DNA from: Gammaproteobacteria bacterium
Lineage (GTDB): Bacteria; Pseudomonadota; Gammaproteobacteria; Thiohalomonadales; Thiohalomonadaceae
Length of the DNA stretch: 7,074 nt
Direction of reading: 5' to 3'
NCBI GenBank assembly: GCA_026193675.1
Contig: JAPHSO010000008.1
Coordinates: 1 to 7,074 of the forward strand
This document shows positions 1-6,102 of this stretch, piece after piece. The notes beneath the pieces are model-generated. The model had not been told where the DNA came from, ran no database searches, and saw only the letters and a list, made by a program, of their open reading frames with translations. The translations under genes were made by a program, and so were the position numbers. Every line of letters starts with the position of its first letter. The stretch's first letter is position 1.

Positions 1-435
1 CGTGCCGGTGAACAGGGACGTGGTTTCGCGGTGGTTGCCGATGAGGTACGTACTCTCGCCAGCCGAACTCAGGCCTCGACCGAAGAGATCAATCAGATGA
101 TCGAGAAGCTGCACGAGGGCTCTCGAAAGGCGGTAACGGCCATGGTGTCGAGTCAGGATCGTGCAACTCAGGCGGTTGAAAAGGCCTCTGCAACCGGTAG
201 CGCACTGAGAGCGATTGTTGAAGCGGTGACTCAAATCAGTGATATGACCACCCAGGTTGCCAGTGCCACTGAAGAGCAGTCTGCGGTAGCCGGTGAGATC
301 AATCGTAATGTGGTACAGATCAACGATATGACTCAGCAGACAGCAGCCGGTTCACAACAGACAGCGCAGGCCAGTAATGAGATCGCCTCGCTGGCGACAC
401 AACTACAGGAGTTGGTGAGTCAGTTTAAGGTTTAA
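1..435 (+). CDS. Methyl-accepting chemotaxis protein, C-terminal signalling end (5' truncated by window)
   Basis: Frame 1 is open from base 1 to the TAA at 433-435, so the gene begins outside the window; the visible part is 144 residues. It opens with RAGEQGRGFAVVADEVRTLA, the conserved strand just after the hairpin tip of MCP signalling domains, where CheA and CheW bind. The rest is the descending arm of the four-helix coiled coil, rich in Ala, Gln, Ser and Glu in heptads, with adaptation-type Glu/Gln sites such as the ATEEQSAVAGEI segment. It ends in QFKV without the C-terminal NWETF-like pentapeptide that tethers CheR in some receptors. The motif order (ASRTQASTEEI after the tip) is typical of the Pseudomonas-type receptor class. 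Ligand-binding and membrane parts are not visible, so the stimulus cannot be inferred. Family assignment is very secure. Confidence 0.97.
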   Translation, partial: RAGEQGRGFAVVADEVRTLASRTQASTEEINQMIEKLHEGSRKAVTAMVSSQDRATQAVEKASATGSALRAIVEAVTQISDMTTQVASATEEQSAVAGEINRNVVQINDMTQQTAAGSQQTAQASNEIASLATQLQELVSQFKV

Positions 436-471
436 ATCCTTAAGGTGGCTATTTAATAGAGTTGTCTATTT

Positions 472-496
472 GAGGCGGTTGTCCCTAAAATAGGGG
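472..496 (+). promoter_or_regulatory. ubiD translation-initiation region with SD-to-start hairpin
   Basis: An in-frame TAG at 491-493 forces ubiD to start at the ATG at 497. The best ordinary Shine-Dalgarno, GAGG at 472-475, lies 21 nt from the ATG, too far for normal use. Between them 483-487 (CCCTA) and 491-495 (TAGGG) form a perfect 5-bp stem with an AAA loop, plus a possible U482-G496 wobble pair. Folding the hairpin would cut the effective spacing to about 8 nt. The other purine run, AGGGG, touches the ATG and is in the stem, so it is badly placed. An alternative reading is a promoter (TTGTCT 462-467, 18 nt, TAAAAT 486-491) that would give a leaderless mRNA. Both readings are inference. 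Confidence 0.4.
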
Positions 497-1972
497 ATGC
501 AATATAGCGACCTGAGAGATTTTATCGCCCAGCTTGAAGCAAAGGGTGAACTGAAGCGAATCACAATTGAGGTCGATCCCCATCTGGAGATCACCGAGAT
601 CGCTGATCGCACCCTGCGAGCTGGTGGCCCGGCCCTGCTGTTCGAAAACGTCAAAGGCTTCAACACCCCACTACTGGCCAATCTATTCGGCACCCCTGAG
701 CGGGTGGCGATGGGGATGGGGCGTAGCTCGATAGAGGAGCTGCGAGAGGTGGGAAAATTTCTCGCCTATCTTAAAGAGCCTGAACCTCCCAAGGGGATCA
801 AAGATGCCTGGGAGAAGCTGCCGATGCTTAAGCAGGTGCTCTCAATGGCCCCTAAAAAGGTCAAAAAGGGTGCCTGTCAGCAGGTGGTGCTGGAGGGGGA
901 TGATGTCGATCTCAACCAGCTACCGATCATGACCTGTTGGCCCGGTGATGCGGCGCCACTCATCACCTGGGGACTTACGGTCACCAAAGGCCCCTATAAA
1001 GATCGCCAGAATATGGGGATCTACCGTCAGCAACTGATCGGCAGAAACAAGCTCATTATGCGTTGGCTCTCCCATCGTGGGGGTGCCCTCGATTTCCGTG
1101 CCTGGAAAGAGAAGCATCCGGGAGAAATGTTCCCGGTCTCTGTTGCCCTGGGAGCGGATCCGGCGACCATTCTGGCGGCGGTCACTCCGGTGCCTGATGC
1201 CCTTTCAGAGTATGCCTTTGCCGGACTGCTACGCGGCTCCAAGACCGAACTGGTCAAGTCGATCTCAAATGATCTACAGGTGCCTGCCTCAGCAGAATAT
1301 GTGCTTGAGGGCTATATCGACCCTGAAGAGATGGCCGATGAGGGGCCCTATGGCGATCATACCGGTTACTACAATGAGGTCGATAGCTTCCCGGTCTTTA
1401 CCGTTGAGCGAATCACCCATCGTGAAGATCCCATCTACCACTCAACCTACACCGGTCGTCCACCGGATGAGCCGGCTATCCTCGGTCTTGCTCTGAATGA
1501 GGTCTTCGTGCCGATTTTGCAGAAGCAGTTTCCTGAGATTAGCGATTTCTATCTACCGCCGGAGGGGTGCTCCTACCGCATGGCGGTGATTAGCATTAAA
1601 AAGGAGTATCCGGGTCACGCCAAGCGGGTGATGCTGGGGCTCTGGTCATTCCTGCGTCAGTTCATGTATACCAAGTTTGTGATTGTGGTCGATGAGGATA
1701 TCGATATCCGCAAGTGGGAGGATGTGATCTGGGCCATCACCACCCGTATGGATCCGGCACGTGATACCACTTTGCTGGAAAATACCCCGATAGACTATCT
1801 CGATTTTGCCTCACCAGTCTCGGGGCTCGGCTCCAAAATGGGACTTGATGCGACCAATAAGTGGCCTGGGGAGAGCAACCGTGAATGGGGTGAGGTGATC
1901 GAAATGGATGCAGCAGTAAAAGAGAGAGTTGACTCAATCTGGGATCAACTAGGCATCGGTGCGGGAGAATAA
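497..1972 (+). CDS. ubiD: UbiD, 3-octaprenyl-4-hydroxybenzoate carboxy-lyase
   Basis: The 491-residue product aligns nearly end to end with E. coli UbiD (497 residues), from LRDF at the N-terminus through the AITTRMDPARDT and GLGSKMGLDATNKWPGE blocks. UbiD decarboxylates 3-polyprenyl-4-hydroxybenzoate to 2-polyprenylphenol in ubiquinone synthesis, using prenylated FMN made by UbiX together with a divalent metal. By alignment with the annotated E. coli protein (offset 3), the metal ligands are Asn172 and Glu238, the prenyl-FMN contacts are IYR 175-177, RWL 189-191 and RG 194-195, and the proton donor is Asp287 in GPYGDHTG; all are present. The protein should act in the cytoplasm, peripheral to the membrane. 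The start is fixed by an in-frame TAG two codons upstream. The stop is one base from the next gene's ATG. No ubiX or other ubi gene is in the window. Confidence 0.97.
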   Translation: MQYSDLRDFIAQLEAKGELKRITIEVDPHLEITEIADRTLRAGGPALLFENVKGFNTPLLANLFGTPERVAMGMGRSSIEELREVGKFLAYLKEPEPPKGIKDAWEKLPMLKQVLSMAPKKVKKGACQQVVLEGDDVDLNQLPIMTCWPGDAAPLITWGLTVTKGPYKDRQNMGIYRQQLIGRNKLIMRWLSHRGGALDFRAWKEKHPGEMFPVSVALGADPATILAAVTPVPDALSEYAFAGLLRGSKTELVKSISNDLQVPASAEYVLEGYIDPEEMADEGPYGDHTGYYNEVDSFPVFTVERITHREDPIYHSTYTGRPPDEPAILGLALNEVFVPILQKQFPEISDFYLPPEGCSYRMAVISIKKEYPGHAKRVMLGLWSFLRQFMYTKFVIVVDEDIDIRKWEDVIWAITTRMDPARDTTLLENTPIDYLDFASPVSGLGSKMGLDATNKWPGESNREWGEVIEMDAAVKERVDSIWDQLGIGAGE

Positions 1973-1973
1973 T

Positions 1974-2642
1974 ATGCGGCGAATTATGATACTCAATTCC
2001 AAGGGTGGGTGCGGCAAGAGCACCATCTCCACCAATCTTGCAGGTTACTTTGCGAGCCAGGGCACAGAGACACGACTGCTCGACTTTGATCCGCAGCAGA
2101 GTAGTATCGACTGGCTCAAAATGCGCCCGGAAGATCGTCCCAGAATTGGCGGTTTGTCGGCCAATATCGATAACATTATGATACCCAACCACAAAGGGGT
2201 GCTGATTATCGACACCCCCGCAGGTATGCGCGGTAAAGAGCTTAAATCTTACGTACGGCATGCCCACACCATTATCATTCCGGTGTTGCCATCGCCTATT
2301 GATATGCGGGCGACAGCGCGCTTTATCGAGTCGGTTTTGCTGCTGGGTAAGGTGGATAAAAAGAAGGTTCGTCTCGCCGTGGTTGCCAATCGGGTACGCA
2401 AACAGACGCGCATCTATCAGGGGCTGCGCCGTTTTCTGAAGAGTCTCGATATCCCTTTTATTGCGGTACTACGAGAGAGCCAGAACTATATCCGTGCAGC
2501 AGATGAGGGGCTTTCGATCTTTGAGGGACAGCCCTCAAAGGTGGAAGAGGATCTTCATCAGTGGCAACCCATCATTAAGTGGCTAAAGAGCAGTGCCAGC
2601 CATCCGCTGCAGTCCAAGAAGAAGGGCGGCAAGACAAACTAG
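1974..2642 (+). CDS. ParA/MinD-type P-loop ATPase, orphan
   Basis: The 222-residue protein has the deviant Walker A motif of ParA/MinD ATPases, KGGCGKST at 10-17, with signature Lys10 and catalytic-loop Lys15. It also has a Walker A' block LLDFDPQQSS at 35-44 (Asp37, Asp39) and a Walker B block VLIIDTPAG at 76-84 (Asp80). Such proteins dimerise on ATP and position DNA, protein clusters or polar complexes, usually by binding nucleoid DNA. The Lys-rich tail (SKKKGGK, 214-220) would suit DNA or membrane contact, which is inference. There is no N-terminal HTH as in plasmid P1-type ParA and no amphipathic MinD tail. GGGAG at 1963-1967, 6 nt before the ATG and inside the end of ubiD, supports this start; a GTG at 1959 is a weaker option. 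The one-base gap to ubiD implies coupling. No ParB or other partner follows; the cargo is unknown. Confidence 0.9.
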   Translation: MRRIMILNSKGGCGKSTISTNLAGYFASQGTETRLLDFDPQQSSIDWLKMRPEDRPRIGGLSANIDNIMIPNHKGVLIIDTPAGMRGKELKSYVRHAHTIIIPVLPSPIDMRATARFIESVLLLGKVDKKKVRLAVVANRVRKQTRIYQGLRRFLKSLDIPFIAVLRESQNYIRAADEGLSIFEGQPSKVEEDLHQWQPIIKWLKSSASHPLQSKKKGGKTN

Positions 2643-2657
2643 CCGTTCTGCGCATTA

Positions 2658-2699
2658 GAGTGCCCCCTTTAAATGCATCTGCTATTTAAGGGCTCACTC
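2658..2699. terminator. Imperfect hairpin between convergent genes
   Basis: Arms at 2658-2674 and 2684-2699 pair as GAGTG, then a two-base mismatch, then CCC-TT-AAAT with one bulged T, around a 9-nt loop. It lies between the ends of the ParA-like gene and the DsbA-like gene and covers the latter's stop codon. A convergent site is where a two-way terminator is expected. No clean U-tract follows on either strand, so a classic intrinsic terminator is not proven. Confidence 0.4.
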
Positions 2700-3323
2700 C
2701 AGGCACATCTCAATTGTCTCGATCACTTCGCTTACATCCTGGTAGTTGATGGCAATCGGCCAGCGGGTCTGCTCATTGATCTGCAGCACCAGTGAAGGAT
2801 AGGAGTCGACACCCAGCGAACGGGCCTGCGCAATCTCCTGTTGAAGCTGCTGCTCTGTACTATCGGCCGTGAGCAGGGAATAGAATTGATCTCGATCGAG
2901 ATTCAGCGCCTCGGCAATGCTGCATAAAACATCAATATCAGATGGATTTTTCGCCTGCCGGTAGTAGGCATCCTGGATCGCATAGCTCATTTTCAGGTCG
3001 TATGATTGATCTGCCATGTGACGCGCCGCAATCACCGCGCGGCAGGCGGGATAGGTTGAACGGCGGGGTTGGTTCTGTTCCCAGAAATCGAAGTTAAAGT
3101 GGGTGTCAGGCAGGCTCTCCTCGATGCGACGCCAGCTCTGTTGAACCATCCGCCTGGTCTTACTGTCCATTGGAGCATCACTGTCGGCTGCCAGACCACC
3201 CAGAAGTCTCACAAACTCAACCTTGCCTTCAAAGTGTTGGGTCAGATACTGCCAGTTTTCGCGGAAAGCGTAGCACCAGCTGCACATCGGATCGTGGATA
3301 TAGTAGAGGATAGGTGGCGACAT
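2694..3323 (-). CDS. DsbA-family thiol oxidoreductase, cytoplasmic (CSWC active site)
   Basis: The 209-residue protein begins with a short strand and then DPMCSWCYAF, so the redox pair is Cys14/Cys17 at the start of a thioredoxin-fold helix. The cis-proline loop is VDSYPSL with Pro176, and an alpha-helical domain lies between (about 55-165), the layout of DsbA/FrnE-like proteins. Length and the DPMCSWC signature fit the predicted protein-disulfide isomerase family COG3531. There is no signal peptide, unlike periplasmic DsbA, so it probably works in the cytoplasm; the substrate is unknown. Three more cysteines (94, 134, 207) are outside the active site. It lies 12 nt after the RNA methyltransferase gene and has no strong Shine-Dalgarno of its own (only GAGTGA overlapping the upstream stop), which suggests translation coupled to that gene. 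Confidence 0.9.
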   Translation of the reverse strand: MSPPILYYIHDPMCSWCYAFRENWQYLTQHFEGKVEFVRLLGGLAADSDAPMDSKTRRMVQQSWRRIEESLPDTHFNFDFWEQNQPRRSTYPACRAVIAARHMADQSYDLKMSYAIQDAYYRQAKNPSDIDVLCSIAEALNLDRDQFYSLLTADSTEQQLQQEIAQARSLGVDSYPSLVLQINEQTRWPIAINYQDVSEVIETIEMCLE

Positions 3324-3335
3324 GGTTGTGGTGAC

Positions 3336-3893
3336 TCACTCTGTCTCGGTGTGGTGCTGGCGGACATACTCAAACATCATCACCGATGCAGCGATACTGA
3401 CGTTGAGACTCTCGACAGAGCCAAATTGGGGAATCGAAATGGAGTGGATATCGGGATAGTCGCTCTGTTCAAAACTGATCCCAAACTCCTCATGGCCCAG
3501 GATAAAGGCGCTCTTCTGAGGCAGAGAGATATTTAACAGACTCTGCTCACCATCCGGCTCCAGAGTGAAGAGTTGGTAACCCGCCTCGGTCAGCTCTCTA
3601 TGGCAACTATCAAAATCATCATGAAAGCGGGCCGGCACCTTCTTAAATGAACCCTTGGCGGGGGCAGGATCAAATGGGCCGATGCCGACGAGATGAACAG
3701 AATTGGCCCCCATCGCCTCGGCACTGCGAAATATTTTTGGAATGTTAAAACCGGCCTTCAGGTGATCGAGCACAATAATAAAGTCGTGTGCTCCCACTTT
3801 GGCCAGAACATTTCTCTGACGCTGTTTCTGGTATCGCAGCAGTGCCTGTTTACGCATCTCCTGTCGATCTTTTCTCTCTTGACGGCTGACCAA
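3336..3893 (-). CDS. SpoU/TrmH-family RNA 2'-O-methyltransferase
   Basis: The 185-residue protein carries the three SPOUT (knotted SAM-binding) motifs in order. Motif 1 is FNIPKIFRSAEAMG with Asn50 and Arg56. Motif 2 is ILGHEEFGIS (131-140). Motif 3 is IPQFGSVESLNVSIAAS (154-170). These enzymes methylate ribose 2'-OH groups in tRNA or rRNA. Asn50 and Arg56 are kept, but the usual Gly two residues after Asn is Pro52, and the usual Asn in the G-N-E of motif 2 is His134, so it is a divergent subgroup. The N-terminus (1-28) is very rich in Lys, Arg and Gln and probably binds RNA. An in-frame TAG lies upstream with no ATG or GTG between, so TTG at 3893, with GAG 9 nt before it, is the likely start. 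The next ATG (3857) has GGAG touching it, too close. The RNA target cannot be named. First gene of a probable operon with the DsbA-like gene. Confidence 0.9.
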   Translation of the reverse strand: MVSRQERKDRQEMRKQALLRYQKQRQRNVLAKVGAHDFIIVLDHLKAGFNIPKIFRSAEAMGANSVHLVGIGPFDPAPAKGSFKKVPARFHDDFDSCHRELTEAGYQLFTLEPDGEQSLLNISLPQKSAFILGHEEFGISFEQSDYPDIHSISIPQFGSVESLNVSIAASVMMFEYVRQHHTETE

Positions 3894-3925
3894 TGGTTTT
3901 ATCTCAAGGGTGGAATGTGTCGGCT

Positions 3926-3954
3926 ATTTTCGAGGATAGATGGGCCATTGTGAA
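3926..3954 (-). promoter_or_regulatory. Candidate sigma-70 promoter for the RNA methyltransferase/DsbA-like unit
   Basis: On the minus strand TTCACA (3954-3949, 5 of 6 to the -35 consensus) is followed after 17 nt by GAAAAT (3931-3926, 4 of 6 to the -10 consensus). Transcription would begin near 3919, leaving a leader of about 25 nt before the TTG start. The match is moderate, and no other candidate in this intergenic region looked better. Confidence 0.4.
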
Positions 3955-3993
3955 GCATTAATGGTGAGATCAATGAATAGGTTAGGGCAAATT

Positions 3994-4022
3994 TTGACCT
4001 TTTTAGTCGGAAATAGGATAAT
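3994..4022 (+). promoter_or_regulatory. Sigma-70 promoter for the DUF2384 gene
   Basis: TTGACC (3994-3999, 5 of 6 to consensus) and GATAAT (4017-4022, 5 of 6) are separated by exactly 17 nt, the optimal spacing. The expected start point is near 4029, giving a short leader of about 25 nt that carries the CAGGAG ribosome site at 4041-4046. This is the best promoter in the window and it drives a single gene. Confidence 0.75.
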
Positions 4023-4053
4023 TGGCCTCAATTAATACTTCAGGAGCCCAGTT

Positions 4054-4443
4054 GTGGCAGCAGAACTTACAGAGTCAGAAAGGACTCAACTTGGACAGGT
4101 CGTTACAGGGATTTTCGACGCCTGGGGTGTCGAAGATGCGATGCAGATTGTTCTGCTAGGGCTCCCTGAAAAGACCAAACCACGTCAGTTGACCCGATTT
4201 CGTCACGGTCAGCAGCCACTACCACAGGAAGATGAGCTTCTAGATCGCGCCAAGCATATCCTTGGGATTCAGCAGTCATTGGAGATAATGTTCCCGCTCA
4301 ACAAAAATATGCCGCTGTTCTGGTTACGAAATCGCAATCGCTCGCTTAAGGGAGTTCCTCTGAATATTATGTTGGAGACCGGATTGTTGGGAATGGGACG
4401 TGTTTGGCGAACGCTGGACTGCACCCAAAATTGGGTAGACTAA
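4054..4443 (+). CDS. DUF2384 (MbcA/ParS/Xre antitoxin-type) protein, orphan
   Basis: The 129-residue protein has a helical N-terminal half (about 5-75) and a C-terminal block, about 79-125, that reads as the MbcA/ParS/Xre toxin-binding domain: MPLFWLRNRNRSLKGVPL, then an MLETG-LLGMGRV-RTLD helix pair. In toxin-antitoxin pairs this domain binds and blocks RES-domain NAD-degrading toxins, and the N-terminal half acts as an HTH repressor. I see no clear Xre HTH signature, though the helical spacing allows one. The start is GTG with CAGGAG 7 nt upstream, behind a good promoter. No toxin follows: a terminator comes 23 nt after the stop and the next gene is on the other strand. Upstream is the divergent RNA methyltransferase. 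It is therefore a solitary member, perhaps a regulator or the remains of a pair. Family call from residue pattern only. Confidence 0.78.
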   Translation: MAAELTESERTQLGQVVTGIFDAWGVEDAMQIVLLGLPEKTKPRQLTRFRHGQQPLPQEDELLDRAKHILGIQQSLEIMFPLNKNMPLFWLRNRNRSLKGVPLNIMLETGLLGMGRVWRTLDCTQNWVD

Positions 4444-4466
4444 AGGTCGCTACTTAACCGCTCTCA

Positions 4467-4497
4467 TAAAAAAGCCCGCTTGCTGCGGGCTTTTTTA
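4467..4497. terminator. Bidirectional rho-independent terminator
   Basis: A perfect inverted repeat with 13-bp arms (4467-4479 and 4485-4497) and a TTGCT loop. The GC core is GCCCGC/GCGGGC, flanked by six A on the left and six T on the right, so a U-tract is formed on either strand. It lies between the ends of the convergent DUF2384 and SPOR genes and should stop transcription from both. Confidence 0.95.
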
Positions 4498-4516
4498 ATG
4501 GTTTCATTAGATGGCT

Positions 4517-5950
4517 CTACTCTTTGGTTACCCAGGTGTCACTGATCCCCTTCAGCTTAGGCATCGTTTTAGCGTAGGCCTTCGCCTCATCATAGGTGCC
4601 AAAGCCTGTGACACGAACGCGATACCAGATTTTTCCATCCTTAGTGGTAAAGGGATCCCGGGAGGCGTTAACGCCAGCCTTTTGCAGACGGTTAACCTCA
4701 CTATTGGCACCTTCGCGGCTTGATAGTGAGAGAAGGTTAAGCGCCCACCCCTGGGCCGGTTTTTTGGCGGTTTCAGCCACCTTCGTAACCAATGGTGGGG
4801 CGGTCGCTGTCGCGACAACCGTTGGCCGTTTTTCCATCTCTACCTTGAGCTCAGCAATCCGCTGCTCCAGCTGTTGCAGGCGCTCCTCAAGTTTGCCGAT
4901 CACCTCCTCATTGGCGTTGGCATCCATATGACTGAGTGGCCCATCGACCATTCTTGATAGCTCATTGATGCGTAGATCAAGATCACGAATTGAACTGCTG
5001 TTCTGATCAACAATCGGATTGTAGGTCGATTCAGATGCCATGCGAAGTTGTGAGTTCTCCTTCTGTAGCTTGGTGATTTTGGAGTTATTTATCTGTGCGG
5101 CTTTCTGGGCCTCAAGAGCTAACCAGACACCGCCACCGCCAGCACCAAGGGCAATAATAATAAATAGAGAGACAAGGATTGTGCCCACCATTGATGACGA
5201 TTTCGGACTCTCACTGGCCGCTATGGCAGGCTCTGGCACTTCGGCCCTGGGCTCATCTGGGATTGCTGCGGGCTCCTCTTCAGCTTCAATCTCTGCAACT
5301 GATGCTGGTTCGGCGGCAACAACCAGCTCTGGCTCCTCTTCGGCGAAGGGCTCTTCATCATCTGAAATCAGATCATCAAGCATGCTTTCAACCGGCTCCT
5401 CTTCAGCGGGAGCTGCGGCAATCTCTTCAGGTTCATCGATGTCGACGGAGAGGTCGAGCTCATTCTCATCAATATCGAGCTCTCGTTCAGGAGAGGGTTC
5501 AGAATCGGCGACTAAATCATCGAGCATGGAGTCGATGTCATCTTCGCTCTCAGGGGCTGGCGTCTCATCGCTAATGATCTCATCTACATGCCCCTCCATA
5601 TCATCGAGAAGAGCGTCGAGGTCATCTGGAGCATCAGCGCTTTCAGCGGGCTCTGCAGTCTCCTCCTCACTCTCACTATCAAGGTTGATGGAGCTGTCGA
5701 GGTCATCGAGCAGAGCGTCGAGATCATCTAGCTCATCAACGCTCTCTTGAGCGGGGCTCTCTTCGGCAGGTTCCTCGGCAACTTCAGTGGGAGAATTGAG
5801 ACCATCGAGCAGGGAGTCGAGATCGTCATCATCAGCATCGAGTTCATTGAGTAGTGCATCATCGTCGCTCTCTTCAGGAAAGAGATCATTAAAATCGGAG
5901 AGTAGATCATCTCCATCATCAATGGCGTCTGGCTTGTTCTCGTCGGTCAC
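4517..5950 (-). CDS. SPOR-domain envelope protein with acidic, repeat-bearing cytoplasmic tail
   Basis: The 477-residue protein has four parts. Residues 1-250 are extremely acidic (100 Asp/Glu against 4 Lys/Arg, by hand count), probably disordered, and contain about seven DDLDALLDDL-like motifs. Residues 254-279 are one membrane helix rich in Ile, Leu and Gly. Residues about 285-373 are coiled coil (KITKLQKENSQL; IGKLEERLQQLEQRIAELK). Residues 399-476 are a SPOR domain (GWALNLLSLSS, then VNRLQKAGV, WYRVRVTGFGTYDEAKAYA), which in this family binds peptidoglycan glycan strands stripped of peptides at the septum. With no signal peptide, the likely topology is N-terminus in the cytoplasm and SPOR in the periplasm. 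The start is GTG with GAGGGG 6 nt upstream. It is monocistronic by layout. It is not DamX, FtsN or DedD by overall architecture; a FimV-like acidic tail is only a loose comparison. The function of the tail is unknown. Confidence 0.92.
   Translation of the reverse strand: MTDENKPDAIDDGDDLLSDFNDLFPEESDDDALLNELDADDDDLDSLLDGLNSPTEVAEEPAEESPAQESVDELDDLDALLDDLDSSINLDSESEEETAEPAESADAPDDLDALLDDMEGHVDEIISDETPAPESEDDIDSMLDDLVADSEPSPERELDIDENELDLSVDIDEPEEIAAAPAEEEPVESMLDDLISDDEEPFAEEEPELVVAAEPASVAEIEAEEEPAAIPDEPRAEVPEPAIAASESPKSSSMVGTILVSLFIIIALGAGGGGVWLALEAQKAAQINNSKITKLQKENSQLRMASESTYNPIVDQNSSSIRDLDLRINELSRMVDGPLSHMDANANEEVIGKLEERLQQLEQRIAELKVEMEKRPTVVATATAPPLVTKVAETAKKPAQGWALNLLSLSSREGANSEVNRLQKAGVNASRDPFTTKDGKIWYRVRVTGFGTYDEAKAYAKTMPKLKGISDTWVTKE
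5354..5914 (-). repeat. Seven degenerate copies of an acidic DDLDALLDDL motif in the SPOR protein
   Basis: Copies lie at residues 13-24 (DDLLSDFNDLF), 30-39 (DALLNELDA), 42-52 (DDLDSLLDGLN), 72-87 (DDLDALLDDLDSS), 109-120 (DDLDALLDDMEG), 137-151 (DDIDSMLDDLVA) and 187-199 (ESMLDDLISDDE). The spacers are Pro/Glu/Ala/Ser-rich. Similarity is also visible in DNA: 5601-5627 and 5703-5729 match at 25 of 27 bases, which suggests recent or gene-conversion-maintained duplication. Confidence 0.85.
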
Positions 5951-6039
5951 AGAAATCCCCTCGGTATTGCGATCAATTTTTGTCAGATGTACTGCCCATT
6001 AAACCATGTTCTGCCTAGGGGTGGAAGCTATGAGGGGCT

Positions 6040-6049
6040 GCACCGGTGC
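6040..6049. repeat. 10-bp perfect palindrome in divergent intergenic region
   Basis: GCACCGGTGC reads the same on both strands. It lies about 90 bases upstream of the SPOR gene and 53 bases upstream of the small membrane protein gene, in the 152-nt gap between the two divergent starts. It could be an operator shared by both, but a 10-bp palindrome can occur by chance. I found no convincing sigma-70 promoter in this gap. Confidence 0.3.
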
Positions 6050-6102
6050 CGATTAATTGAGCATGAAAAATGATTGTAGAGTGGTGCAATGGGTGGTGAA
6101 AT

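Noticed and set aside
438..445. CCTTAAGG palindrome after the first receptor gene as a terminator
   Set aside because: It is only 8 bp with no loop and no U-tract, so it cannot form a terminator hairpin.
1959..1973. GTG at 1959 as an earlier start for the ParA-like gene
   Set aside because: The ATG at 1974 has GGGAG at 1963-1967 with good spacing. The GTG would overlap ubiD by 14 nt and add only five residues with no family support.
1737..2267. A 176-codon minus-strand frame spanning the end of ubiD and the start of the ParA-like gene
   Set aside because: It crosses two well-supported genes on the opposite strand and shows no recognisable protein pattern.
3069..3536. A 155-codon plus-strand frame opposite the DsbA-like and methyltransferase genes
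   Set aside because: It is antisense to two conserved proteins with intact motifs and has no family features.
4444..4516. A RES toxin or other small gene after the DUF2384 gene
   Set aside because: The gap is 73 nt and is largely occupied by the terminator; there is no room for a toxin gene.
5040..5750. A 236-codon serine-rich open frame on the plus strand opposite the SPOR gene tail
   Set aside because: It is the complement of the Asp/Glu/Leu-rich repeats, whose codon bias removes stops on the other strand. It has no domain, and the SPOR frame is clearly the real one.
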